Positions 50,001-53,889 of a DNA stretch of 64,000 nucleotides are shown in pieces (the stretch's first letter is position 1; the number at the start of each line of letters is the position of its first letter). The notes under the pieces were generated by a model, which was not told the DNA's origin, did not search any database, and worked only from the letters and a program-made list of their open reading frames with translations. Position numbers and translations under genes: made by a program. Location: the NCBI RefSeq assembly GCF_027580225.2, contig NC_073359.2:9042001-9106000 (forward strand). Direction: 5' to 3'. This stretch comes from Misgurnus anguillicaudatus. Taxonomy: Eukaryota; Chordata; Actinopteri; Cypriniformes; Cobitidae.

Positions 50001-51225
50001 TAGCCTGAAGTTACACCACAAAACATGATAACAACAGATCAATAACATCTTATAAAGGCCTGTCACTCAACCTACTGATCATATTCTTACCCCAGGGTTT
50101 CTGTAGAGCCCAAGGTCACACAAAATCAAAGATTATACCAAAAAAACACGCTGACAGAACAACCGAGCGTTTTCATATGCGTTGCATCTGGGCCTGAAGA
50201 TCAACTCAGTGCATTTTAATGAGAGGGCCTAAAGGCGGCCAGATGGCCTGTGGTCACATCAGTTAACCAATCACAATGGCTCTTCACTATTAAACCACAC
50301 CTCAAAAGTGACAACAGCCAAAACATCCATTCTACCTATCAAATAAACCCTGATGCACATCTGTTTTATCATCAGTAAAGACAAACTGATTTGACTATGT
50401 TTGTTTATTTTTCAGGTTCGTTTCCAGTCCTAACCAATCATTACAGATCTGAAAGTGCTTATCTATGATTTAAAGGACATCTCAGTGTGAAAGATGTGTG
50501 GTTGTGCTTTATTCTGGTTTTACACAATACAAAGAGAGCTAGACATACAGTATTGTGATCACAAGCATAGCAGATTGTAAATGGCCCCTCTTATCAAGTG
50601 TCAAAATATCTAAGGATGCCGAGATTGTGGGTTTGAATCAAAGGGAACATATTGATGAATGCATACATTGAATGCACTGTAAACAATGTATATTTACAGT
50701 ATTTAGGTTTCTGTGACTACATTGATGGTCATTGTATTTGTAAGATCAAATACACATACAGTAATGACTCTTTAGTGTAGTAATATGCTATCTATGAGCT
50801 GCCTATGATTAATTTTGTTACAATATTCACCATGTGTTAATGAAAACTTTTGGTGTATGATACTCATATAGTTATTTTATTGAAGATTCAAATAAGTTCA
50901 TATATTTTAAACATTATTTTATTATTTATGTCATAACAAGAATTACATTGACACGTGAATCAATTATATACACAAGCATATACATTTTGTAATATTTTTA
51001 GTCATCTTTTTCATATATTTTAATGCAGTACGTTTGTAAATCAAATCAAGAGACAAAGATGATGGTACGAGAAAGACGCCACCTACCTGTACCAAAGGCT
51101 TTTGCCACTAGCCATGTGAGACTGGCTCTCGTTTTAGCTTTGTTAAAATCATAATGATCAAAGGACTTGATGGCAGGAACAATGAAAGTCTTTTTTAAAT
51201 CCCTGGAGTCGGTCAGATCTCCCAT
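8..51225 (-). CDS. camsap2: camsap2, calmodulin-regulated spectrin-associated protein 2, 5' part (nine coding exons)
   Basis: Joined coding exons in transcription order: 51225-51087, 38633-38374, 20728-20567, 18177-18094, 8012-7980, 6169-6028, 5590-5451, 288-198, 104-8. Every junction has GT-AG and keeps frame, giving about 383 codons. CAMSAP2 is a cytoplasmic protein that decorates and stabilises non-centrosomal microtubule minus ends. The start is ATG at 51225 with A at -3 and G at +4; the N-terminus (KTFIVPAIK, FDHYDF) is CAMSAP2-like rather than CAMSAP1-like. Blocks AELYCRAGSLILKSDAAKP, HLAMIDTLMMAYTVE and CALAALLHFYCP are near identical to the human protein as remembered. The calponin-homology domain spans roughly residues 215-330. 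The coiled coils and C-terminal CKK domain lie beyond the left edge. Synteny with ddx59 and kif14 supports CAMSAP2. Teleosts can have two copies (2a, 2b); which one this is cannot be told. Confidence 0.95.
198..288 (-). CDS. camsap2: camsap2 coding exon 8 (end of CH domain)
   Basis: 91 nt, acceptor TTCCACAG, donor GTAATC. Encodes NNYLVFMAELFWWLEVVKPS, the conserved end of the CH domain, then FVQAQVLDTE plus one base. Confidence 0.93.
1202..1440. mobile_element. TTAA-flanked MITE
   Basis: TTAA at 1198-1201 and 1441-1444 bracket a 239-bp element with short inverted ends (AGGCGGGGTGCAT and ATGCACCGCGCA). The TTAA duplication points to Kolobok or piggyBac mobilisation. Confidence 0.6.
2114..2611 (-). 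CDS. unrecognised 165-codon intronic ORF, possible secreted peptide
   Basis: A single uninterrupted frame inside camsap2 intron 7, on the same strand as camsap2. The start MKLYYLKLFFTLVTVSP is followed by VVVGF: one basic residue then a hydrophobic run, typical of a signal peptide. The rest has no recognised domain and a hydrophobic patch (YILGFIFVSLK) near the C-terminus. It does not lie in a recognised repeat. No promoter, splice sites or homologue identified, so it may be chance, a decayed gene or a small real gene. Confidence 0.2.
   Translation of the reverse strand: MKLYYLKLFFTLVTVSPVVVGFIPVNQNHEVSNAGASTKPFLKTLTESATLLHRQKIPNLCIQWQASKLNLRTVREIESRSLSRNLDPVSFSSYLVQIQFFKQTRVLWVHIYHKIIHGMFDKKLNVPRISSKHNFSSYILGFIFVSLKTLSFGPVFLKRILNAFN
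2780..5121. mobile_element. inverted-repeat element containing a 219-bp satellite
   Basis: Left end TGGCCAAAAATATG..., with ATGCTAAATACATTTTG further in, and right end (reverse complement) TGGCAAAAAATATATATTTTC..., with GTGCTAAAATATATTTTG further in, form diverged terminal inverted repeats around the tandem array. Target duplication not identified. Confidence 0.5.
2830..4880. repeat. 219-bp tandem satellite, about nine copies
   Basis: The marker CGCAACAAATAC recurs at 2971, 3190, 3409, 3628, 3847, 4066, 4285, 4505 and 4724, a period of 219 bp with one 220. Copies differ by a few percent. The unit is AT-rich with a conserved 'ACAACCAATAGGG' block. Open frames across it are an effect of the 219-bp (73-codon) period, not coding. 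Confidence 0.95.
5451..5590 (-). CDS. camsap2: camsap2 coding exon 7 (CH domain)
   Basis: 140 nt, acceptor TTTACAG, donor GTAAGA. Encodes DICLKETMSLADSLYNLQLI, then FCRENFNRCCHFSLEDMLYA. Very close to human CAMSAP2. Confidence 0.95.
6028..6169 (-). CDS. camsap2: camsap2 coding exon 6 (CH domain)
   Basis: 142 nt, acceptor GCCCAAG, donor GTACGT. Encodes ARYRKEQVLSK through HFYCPSIISLE plus one base; the DGCALAALLHFYCP block is a hallmark of the CAMSAP calponin-homology domain. Confidence 0.95.
6561..7059. mobile_element. TTAA-flanked MITE (AGGGCACC ends)
   Basis: Begins AGGGCACCAATTATGCA and ends in the inverted TGCATTATAGGTGCCCT; TTAA at 6557-6560 and 7060-7063. 499 bp. Related internal sequence occurs at about 38985-39395. 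Confidence 0.8.
7064..7764. mobile_element. TTAA-flanked palindromic MITE (AGGAAAACACC ends)
   Basis: Starts AGGAAAACACCACC and ends inverted GGTGTTATCCT; TTAA at 7060-7063 (shared with the element to the left) and 7765-7768. The halves are inverted copies of each other (AAGCGGATAAAAAATGA and its complement flank the centre). Partial relatives at 12428 and 21058. Confidence 0.85.
7980..8012 (-). CDS. camsap2: camsap2 coding exon 5 (33-nt microexon)
   Basis: 33 nt, acceptor TCTAAAG, donor GTAAGT. Encodes SPTKWYMKLVP, matching the SPSKW..KLVP segment known in CAMSAP proteins. Being exactly 11 codons and in phase 0 on both sides, it can be skipped without changing frame. Confidence 0.9.
8361..8381. 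repeat. (CA)n microsatellite
   Basis: Short dinucleotide run within camsap2 intron 4. Confidence 0.85.
8545..9440. repeat. composite DNA-transposon debris rich in GGGTCGGGT
   Basis: Ends resemble each other inverted (TACGTGTACGCG and CGTACACGTACGC) and the interior holds repeated GACCCGAG/GGGTCGGGT words typical of a teleost hAT-like repeat nested in another element. Boundaries uncertain. Confidence 0.4.
9478..9862. mobile_element. GC-rich MITE flanked by TAA
   Basis: TAA at 9475-9477 and 9863-9865. Ends TGCTGTGTTCACACC and GGTGTGAATCCAACA are inverted. Same family as 32211-32991, 32995-33426, about 37358-37700 and part of 35928-36203. The 3-bp TAA duplication suggests PIF/Harbinger-type mobilisation (inference). 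Confidence 0.8.
10031..10216 (-). mobile_element. tRNA-derived SINE with 16-bp target duplication
   Basis: On the minus strand the head GAGCCGATGGTGTAGTGGGC carries a box A (10193-10205) and box B GTTCGATTCCC (10148-10158) at tRNA-like spacing. A CT-rich body and A-rich tail follow. The 16-bp sequence AAATACTTTCACTATT occurs exactly on both sides, at 10015-10030 and 10217-10232. Confidence 0.9.
11377..12061. mobile_element. palindromic MITE inside the hAT-like element
   Basis: GGTAACACTTTACTTGAAGGGG at the left is matched inverted at the right (CCATTCAAGTAAAGT), with inverted TTAATGACA/TGTCATTAA words between. Confidence 0.7.
12428..12775. mobile_element. truncated AGGAAAACACC MITE
   Basis: TTAA at 12424-12427 then AGGAAAACACCAG; matches the left half of the 7064-7764 element and stops near the palindrome centre. 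Right end missing. Confidence 0.6.
13853..14355. repeat. probable MITE with degenerate inverted ends
   Basis: CCCGTTTCACACAAAG on the left is loosely matched inverted on the right by the GTGTAAATGGGG segment, with GGATCGC/GCGATCC words inside. Boundaries approximate. Confidence 0.4.
14903..15035. repeat. 19-bp tandem repeat, seven copies
   Basis: Unit GCGGGAACTTGCAAAATTT, copies differing by one to three bases. The other copy of the host element (28072-28508) has a single unit, so the array expanded in this copy only. Confidence 0.9.
15302..17811. mobile_element. hAT-like element with 8-bp duplication CGTTAAAT
   Basis: Ends TAGGGGTGGGTGATAAACC and ACCGCCCACCCCTA; CGTTAAAT at 15294-15301 and 17812-17819. 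Interrupted by the hAT-like element at 16691-17653. No intact transposase. Confidence 0.9.
16691..17653. mobile_element. inner hAT-like element with 8-bp duplication GTTAAAAA
   Basis: Ends TAGGACTGGGCGATTT and AATCGCCCAGCCCTA; GTTAAAAA at 16683-16690 and 17654-17661. 963 bp, non-autonomous. Confidence 0.92.
18094..18177 (-). CDS. camsap2: camsap2 coding exon 4
   Basis: 84 nt, 28 codons, acceptor ATTTAAG, donor GTAAGC. Encodes VNEYLKEIIMQEQRRREAE, a charged helical linker, ending in ENPK ahead of the CH region. Confidence 0.92.
18178..20566. other. camsap2 intron 3 remainder
   Basis: Contains a short TTA run near 18356-18372, a truncated hAT right end at about 19330-19406 (CTCGTCACACCCTA), and the TTAACTCTTTCC repeat listed separately. 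The rest is AT-rich with nothing recognised. Confidence 0.5.
19422..20453. repeat. TTAACTCTTTCC inverted-end repeat, copy 1
   Basis: Begins TTAACTCTTTCCCTGCCAGC and ends inverted GCGGGGAAAGAGTTA. The start is partly duplicated near 19527. A second copy lies at about 21328-22992. Confidence 0.65.
20567..20728 (-). CDS. camsap2: camsap2 coding exon 3
   Basis: 162 nt, 54 codons, the same length as the matching human segment. Acceptor TTTACAG, donor GTATCT. Encodes AHLAMIDTLMMAYTVE, then a diverged acidic stretch (STDDPDGDVPYD), then WMNK. Confidence 0.94.
21058..21237. mobile_element. left part of an AGGAAAACACC MITE
   Basis: TTAA at 21054-21057 followed by AGGAAAACACCACC; matches the first 180 bp of 7064-7764 and then breaks off. 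Confidence 0.65.
21328..22992. repeat. TTAACTCTTTCC repeat, copy 2, interrupted
   Basis: Shares TTTCACAAAATGCCTTCCAG and other stretches with copy 1; right end GAGGAAAGAGTTAA. Left end eroded; interrupted at 21684-22874. Confidence 0.6.
21684..22874. mobile_element. CCTTTCGCCG-ended element, 1.2 kb
   Basis: Left CCTTTCGCCGAGCCCCGCCC and right GGGGCCGGCGAAAGG are inverted. Sits inside the TTAACTCTTTCC repeat. An exon-like stretch with a downstream GTAAGT at 22021 is present, but no transposase was recognised. Confidence 0.7.
23167..23189. repeat. (AAAT)n microsatellite
   Basis: About five AAAT units. Confidence 0.85.
24454..24540 (-). repeat. tRNA-like SINE remnant
   Basis: On the minus strand GGTTCGAATC (24492-24501) matches a tRNA box B, preceded by GAGCCATGGTGCTCATGTAG. 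Box A is poor and no body or target duplication is visible. Confidence 0.35.
24780..25474. mobile_element. TTAA-flanked composite MITE with long hairpin
   Basis: TTAA at 24776-24779 and 25475-25478. The left part (AGGTGTATTGTGTAA..., AAGGATCTCTTGAC) matches the 62919-63278 family. The core and right part are a different palindromic family: ACTATACTCTCATTCTGGCA at 25062 on is mirrored near 25180, and the right part recurs at about 47275-48315. Looks like a hybrid of two families. Confidence 0.7.
25653..26086. mobile_element. CACTGCAAAA foldback MITE
   Basis: CACTGCAAAAAATGACTTTC at the left, inverted at the right, CAATGGGG near the centre. A partial copy lies just before, at about 25479-25580. 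Confidence 0.85.
26095..26572. mobile_element. CACTGCAAAA foldback MITE, adjacent copy
   Basis: CACTGCAAAAACTGATTTTC to ATTTTTTGCAGTG, only 8 bp after the previous copy. Confidence 0.88.
26573..28071. other. camsap2 intron 2 stretch without transposons
   Basis: Mostly single-copy-looking DNA. 27180-27330 is clearly more GC-rich than its surroundings and its open frames on both strands have no family resemblance. An (AC)n microsatellite occupies 27875-27917. Confidence 0.45.
27875..27917. repeat. (AC)n microsatellite
   Basis: About 21 uninterrupted AC units. Confidence 0.95.
28072..28508. mobile_element. family E element, uninterrupted copy
   Basis: Matches the outer parts of 14778-17856: AAAAATCCTTGATCTTGCG at the left, GATTATGCGTTAAATCATGC and TGGAGGGACTG at the right. 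Shows the empty hAT target site AATGCGTTAAATCATGC-type sequence. Confidence 0.75.
28557..29116. mobile_element. ATTAATCG foldback MITE
   Basis: AGTAGGGCTGCATCGCGATT at the left and inverted AATCGTTATGAAGCCCTACT at the right; GTGTACTGTGTATAATTATT and its complement lie inside. A CA-rich tract lies at 28650-28680. Relatives at about 39657-40009 and in ddx59 intron 1. Confidence 0.75.
28736..28986. mobile_element. palindromic MITE nested in the ATTAATCG MITE
   Basis: GAAGAGTTTCGTTGCAAAAC at the left; exact inverse GTTTTGCAACGAAACTCTTC at the right. Confidence 0.85.
29285..29805. repeat. inverted-repeat MITE debris
   Basis: GGTAACACTTTAC near 29290 and TACATTTTTAAGTATAATCA at 29587 mirrored near 29760. 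Looks like two overlapping palindromic repeats; boundaries unclear. Confidence 0.4.
30341..30520. mobile_element. TTAA-adjacent MITE, left part
   Basis: TTAA at 30337-30340 then AGAGGACATATCATGAAAAT; the same end, inverted, closes the repeat at 39395. Right end not found. Fragments of it also at 25581-25650. Confidence 0.6.
30560..31390. other. camsap2 intron 2 stretch without recognised repeats
   Basis: No transposon ends, no splice-supported exon. 30870-31020 is locally GC-richer (CTAGCGGTGGCGTGAC, GGCCGGCAGCTGCAGTGG). Could hold regulatory sequence; nothing proves it. Confidence 0.35.
31414..31927. mobile_element. hAT-like element (CCGATAT repeats)
   Basis: TAGGGATCGACCGATATGG to CCGATATATCGGTCTATCACTA; flanked by ATATATAT on both sides, but inside TA repeats so the duplication is not decisive. 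A second copy at 47485-48078 has a unique duplication. Confidence 0.8.
31928..32023. repeat. (TA)n microsatellite
   Basis: About 48 TA units directly after the hAT-like element. Open frames of repeated Ile-Tyr here are artefacts. At 32033 a truncated hAT left end (AGGGATGCACCAATAC) follows. Confidence 0.95.
32211..32991. mobile_element. GC-rich MITE flanked by TAA
   Basis: TAA at 32208-32210 and 32992-32994. TGCTGCATTTACACCAACCG is mirrored by CGGTTGGTGTAAACCCAGCA. A foreign segment of about 200 bp (roughly 32560-32780) may be inserted inside. Confidence 0.82.
32995..33426. mobile_element. GC-rich MITE flanked by TAA, abutting copy
   Basis: Begins directly after the TAA that closes the previous copy; ends TGCAGGGTTCATGCC and GGTGGGAATGCACCA; closing TAA at 33427-33429. 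Confidence 0.8.
33431..33905. repeat. GTGACCCTGGACCAC dispersed repeat, interrupted
   Basis: The start TGTGACCCTGGACCACA with AACCAGTCATAAGGGT is a dispersed teleost repeat known from memory; its middle continues as TATGACATTATTTGGCC after the inserted hAT-like element. Confidence 0.6.
33543..33841. mobile_element. hAT-like MITE, 8-bp duplication TGTTAGGA
   Basis: GAGTGGTTCCAAAAC to GTTTGAAAACCACTG, inverted ends with GCGGCCCCCC blocks; TGTTAGGA at 33535-33542 and 33842-33849. Confidence 0.92.
34400..35110. repeat. MITE-like AT-rich repeats
   Basis: 34400-34760 holds a TTAACCCCGGGTTA-type palindrome cluster; 34790-35060 holds inverted copies of AAAGTAAAAGTA. Ends and duplications not resolved. 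Confidence 0.35.
35224..35913. mobile_element. TTAA-flanked full palindrome MITE, 690 bp
   Basis: AGGAACAGTCTACTCATTTT to AAAATGAGTAGACTATTCCT; TTAA at 35220-35223 and 35914-35917. The two halves are inverted copies (GCGCTTTTCTAAGCGGAT and complement near 35485/35680), so a single strand would form a hairpin of hundreds of bases. Confidence 0.92.
35928..36203. repeat. diverged GC-rich MITE relative
   Basis: GTCCGCCTCTGCAAACCACG at the left and TTTGGTGTGTACGCGGCATT at the right resemble the TAA-flanked GC-rich family. Shorter and diverged. Confidence 0.45.
36204..37340. other. camsap2 intron 2 stretch, nothing recognised
   Basis: AT-rich DNA without splice-supported exons or complete repeat ends. 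Confidence 0.4.
37358..37700. mobile_element. GC-rich MITE, reverse orientation
   Basis: ACCACGGCTGGTGTAAACGC then AGCA closes the element, followed by TTA at 37701-37703. The interior matches 9478-9862 inverted. Left end eroded. Confidence 0.65.
38374..38633 (-). CDS. camsap2: camsap2 coding exon 2
   Basis: 260 nt, preceded by TTGCAG and followed by GTGAGT. Encodes IVPEELREPFY through KKPIQM, including the YCRAGSLILK block. It completes the split codon of exon 1 and ends in phase 0. Confidence 0.95.
38985..39395. mobile_element. TTAA-closing MITE
   Basis: Right end ATTTTCATGATATGTCCCCT followed by TTAA at 39396-39399; inverse of the end at 30341. The left half resembles 6561-6760. Left boundary approximate. 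Confidence 0.55.
39530..40303. mobile_element. CACTGCAAAA foldback MITE interrupted by an ATTAATCG-type MITE
   Basis: CACTGCAAAAAATGAGTTTC to TTTTTTTGCAGTG. Interrupted at about 39657-40009 by an element whose ends CGCTGCCCCACGATTAGTC and GACTAATCGTGAGGCAGC are inverted; ATAATT occurs at both junctions. Confidence 0.8.
41153..41173. repeat. (GA)n microsatellite
   Basis: About ten GA units. Confidence 0.9.
42310..42331. repeat. (CAGT)n microsatellite
   Basis: About five and a half CAGT units. Confidence 0.85.
43437..43973. mobile_element. GC-rich MITE (GGTCAGTCACACC ends)
   Basis: AAGGGGTCAGTCACACCAAA at the left, TTTTGGTGTGACTGAGCCCTT at the right, inverted. GC-rich interior with many CpGs. 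Open frames on both strands inside are not gene-like. Confidence 0.8.
44193..45290. mobile_element. hAT-like element, 8-bp duplication ATTTTGCT
   Basis: TAGGCCTGGGGCGGTAACCG to ACCGCCCCAGCCCTA, with ATTTTGCT at 44185-44192 and 45291-45298. Contains an A-run (44278-44298) and CpG-rich GACAGACGCG repeats at 44760-44830. Non-autonomous. Confidence 0.93.
45349..45368. repeat. (AC)n microsatellite
   Basis: Ten AC units. Confidence 0.9.
47275..48315. mobile_element. palindromic MITE (second family), interrupted
   Basis: AGCATAATCCATTGAATCTG near 47308 and its inverse near 48220 mark the two arms; matches the core and right part of 24780-25474. Interrupted by 47485-48078. Confidence 0.6.
47485..48078. 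mobile_element. hAT-like element, 8-bp duplication CTCTCATT
   Basis: TAGTGATCCTCCGATATGG to AGATCTATCACTA; CTCTCATT at 47477-47484 and 48079-48086. Same family as 31414-31927. Confidence 0.92.
48316..48620. repeat. partial hAT-like repeat
   Basis: AGGGCCCTATAATTTCCGCG followed by ATCACGGAATCGCGG resembles a left end; no matching right end. Confidence 0.35.
48623..49037. mobile_element. hAT-like element without clean duplication
   Basis: TAGGGCTGGGCGATTTGTCC to TTTTTTCCCAGCCCTA, inverted ends with AATCGA-rich subterminals. Flanking 8-mers GCACTTAG and GCAGGTCT do not match. Confidence 0.7.
49038..51086. other. 5' part of camsap2 intron 1
   Basis: About 2 kb next to the first exon with no recognised transposon; AT-rich, no splice-supported exon. 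Confidence 0.5.
51087..51225 (-). CDS. camsap2: camsap2 coding exon 1
   Basis: 139 nt, begins MGDLTDSRDLKKTF and ends AKAFGT plus one base. Donor GTAGGT follows at 51086-51081. Strong Kozak context fixes the start. Confidence 0.95.
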
Positions 51226-51687
51226 ATTTACAGCTGAAGTATCACATCCAGTCCTTACGGCTCAACGATGACATCTCTCCGTAGGAATTCAATACATAAA
51301 ATCTGAGTTTTTGCTTTTTAAATCTATATATTTCAGATTTTCTAACACATATATGTCGGATAAGTGATCAAAGGTACGATTTTGATCAACAATGGCTTAA
51401 TTTTACATTAATATCGAGGCGATCCGATCATAAAGTGGGGTTCTGCCCATAGACATTCATTCTCTGGTACCCCATTTGATTTGTAGCGTTTTCTTCTTAA
51501 TAATCACACATGTCCTGATTCAGAAAAAGCCCGGTAAGGTTTTCTTGTTTACAAAGTCTTTGTCTTCCTTACGATCTCGCCATGTTTTTCCCATATAGTC
51601 CCATTTGGTTATTTACGGCTATTCTCCCTCTTCTATTCTTCCAGCGCTCTGCGGTCTCCCTGCAGCGGTGTGTAAAACTGATCGATC

Positions 51688-51698
51688 TGCGCATGCGC
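51688..51698. promoter_or_regulatory. NRF1-type palindromic site
   Basis: TGCGCATGCGC is an exact NRF1 consensus palindrome. It lies about 460 bp upstream of the camsap2 start codon and 650 bp upstream of the ddx59 start. Confidence 0.6.
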
Positions 51699-52187
51699 GC
51701 TCCGCCCAACAAACGCTAACGGTCCAAAACTGGGCAAAATGGGATTGAAAGGTAGAAAGAAGACATGGAAATTTTTATTAGCTAAAAAACCATTTTCTTT
51801 TAGATCCTGCACTGGATATTAATTATATTATTTGTGTAATTTTTAAAATGTGCAAAATAAATATATAAATGTTTTCATATTACTGAAATAAATAAAACGC
51901 TCATCACCATTAAAGATAATTTATTTTTAAACCTGATTTATTACAATTTGTATTACCAAAGTTTTACTACAAATATCATGGCTAAACTGTGGATATTGTA
52001 TTGAGACTACAGTAAAATTGTGGCTACTATAGTTTAACTACAAGTACTATATTTGCAATTTTTATTGTATATTATTTTATATGATTATTTGATTATGATG
52101 ATTATTATTATATTTACATATATATATTGTGTGGTTACTGCTAAATGAGTTCTTAAAAAAACTACAACGCCCAATATCATGTCCGCA

Positions 52188-52195
52188 TGACGTCA
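52188..52195. promoter_or_regulatory. CRE/ATF site upstream of ddx59
   Basis: TGACGTCA, a full palindromic cAMP-response element, 154 bp upstream of the ddx59 start codon, probably close to its transcription start. Confidence 0.55.
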
Positions 52196-52348
52196 TATTT
52201 GTGCGACAGTTTGAAGCGCTTTATCGGCTGAAGCAGAAATCTTCGATCTGTTATTTAAAGCTTTAAATGGGTGTATCGTCAACTGTTACCTTTTTAAATA
52301 ACTTGTATTACTATCGGATAGCTCTTGTGTGATGAAGCCGGGCAAAAG

Positions 52349-53218
52349 ATGTTTATGCCACGATCTTTGAAGCTCAAAAGAGCAACTGAGTCCCATCAGC
52401 AGAACCCCAAGAGAAGCAAAGCAACGTCTGAAGACGCTGTTTCCACATCTCCATCAGACACCACATCCGTGATCCCTGATGAGATATGTCCTCCAGATGA
52501 GACTGTAAATAAACAAGAAGATTTGAACACAGATACTTTAACATTACAAACAGACGAGACTGTGAATAAACAAGAAGATTTGAACGCAGATACTGTAACA
52601 TCACAAATAAGCGAGAGTGAAACAGAAAAGGAACCCGAGCAGATTGAAGAATCCGATGAAGAGGAGGAACCTGTGAAGTCCTTTAAGAAGAACCAGAGAT
52701 GGCCCGAACCCGGAGAACCTGTATGCGTTATGTGTGGTCGATATGGAGAATACATCTGCGATAAAACAGACAACGACGTCTGTAGTCTGGAGTGTAAAGC
52801 CAGTCATTTGGCTAAAATGTGCTTGGACTTTGGGGAGAAGGTTTTTCATAAAGATCTACAGGAGGGCACAGATGGATCAGACACCAACAATACTGGTGCT
52901 CACGATCTGGTTTACTCCTACAAGGAGGACCCATTCATTTCTGAACTAACAGAGGAACAGGTTGAAAGAGTTAAAACTGAGTTGGCGATTGTGACTCGAG
53001 GTAATGAGGTCTTTAGACCGATTATAGAGTTTGATCACTGTCACTTTCCCACAGTACTCAGTGCGAACCTGAAGAAGGCTGGATATGAGGCGCCCACTCC
53101 CATCCAGATGCAAATGGTTCCTGTTGGTTTAAGTGGGAGAGATGTGATTGCTACTGCTGATACGGGCTCTGGAAAGACAATTGCCTTCCTTCTTCCTGTG
53201 GTGGTTCGTGCCCTCGAG
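52349..53218 (+). CDS. ddx59: ddx59 exon 1
   Basis: 870 nt, 290 codons: basic N-terminus, acidic low-complexity linker, zf-HIT finger, Q motif and motif I. Donor GTAAAT after CTCGAG. Confidence 0.96.
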
Positions 53219-53831
53219 GTAAATCTTATATTTGATGTATATTTTAGGTAGGGATAGACGTGATAGTGATGAGCTTGGCTGCCCCCTTCAGTTCCTAATT
53301 CTACTGAATTCTGACTAAATTTGCTGTCAGTAATTTGTCTTGTTGAATAAAATAAAATTATGAAAATATATGATTAAATAATCTAGGCTATATATGCTTT
53401 GTGTAATTATATAGCTATTTTATATATTACCTAAATGCATAAAATAATAATATCATAGTTTTTTTGTATTTCTTAGATAGTCATAGTCCGATTAATCGGC
53501 TGATATTTGGCTATCAATCGATGTCAGTAGGGTTTGATTGGATTAAATGAAATATTAAAAAATTATAATAAAATAATATCTAATTATATAAATTATATAT
53601 TATATAGTTATATATTATTTAATTGCATAAAATGAATAATATTGCGTAAAGTGGTGCTAGTCTGTGACACTGTAACAAATCAGTGCATAACCTCAAAGTA
53701 ATTAAAAAAGGGCTGCCAAAAGATTTGTCACAATTAATCGCATATAAAATAAAAGTTTCCATAATATATGTTTTTGTAACTATTAGGTATATATAAATAC
53801 GTATACATTTTATAAAACATTTATTTTTGAC

Positions 53832-53889
<58 letters not shown>

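Larger units (their letters stand above)
51226..52348. promoter_or_regulatory. divergent promoter region of camsap2 and ddx59
   Basis: About 1.1 kb separates the two start codons, which point away from each other. The camsap2 side (51500-51720) is more GC-rich, with CpGs and the NRF1-type palindrome; the ddx59 side holds a CRE and ACTACAACGCCC, resembling a ZNF143-type site. 51720-52140 is plain AT-rich sequence in which nothing else was recognised. Transcription starts are not visible from sequence. Confidence 0.6.

Noticed and set aside
52374..52849. Minus-strand frames of 76-125 codons opposite ddx59 exon 1
   Set aside because: Antisense shadows of the ddx59 coding exon.
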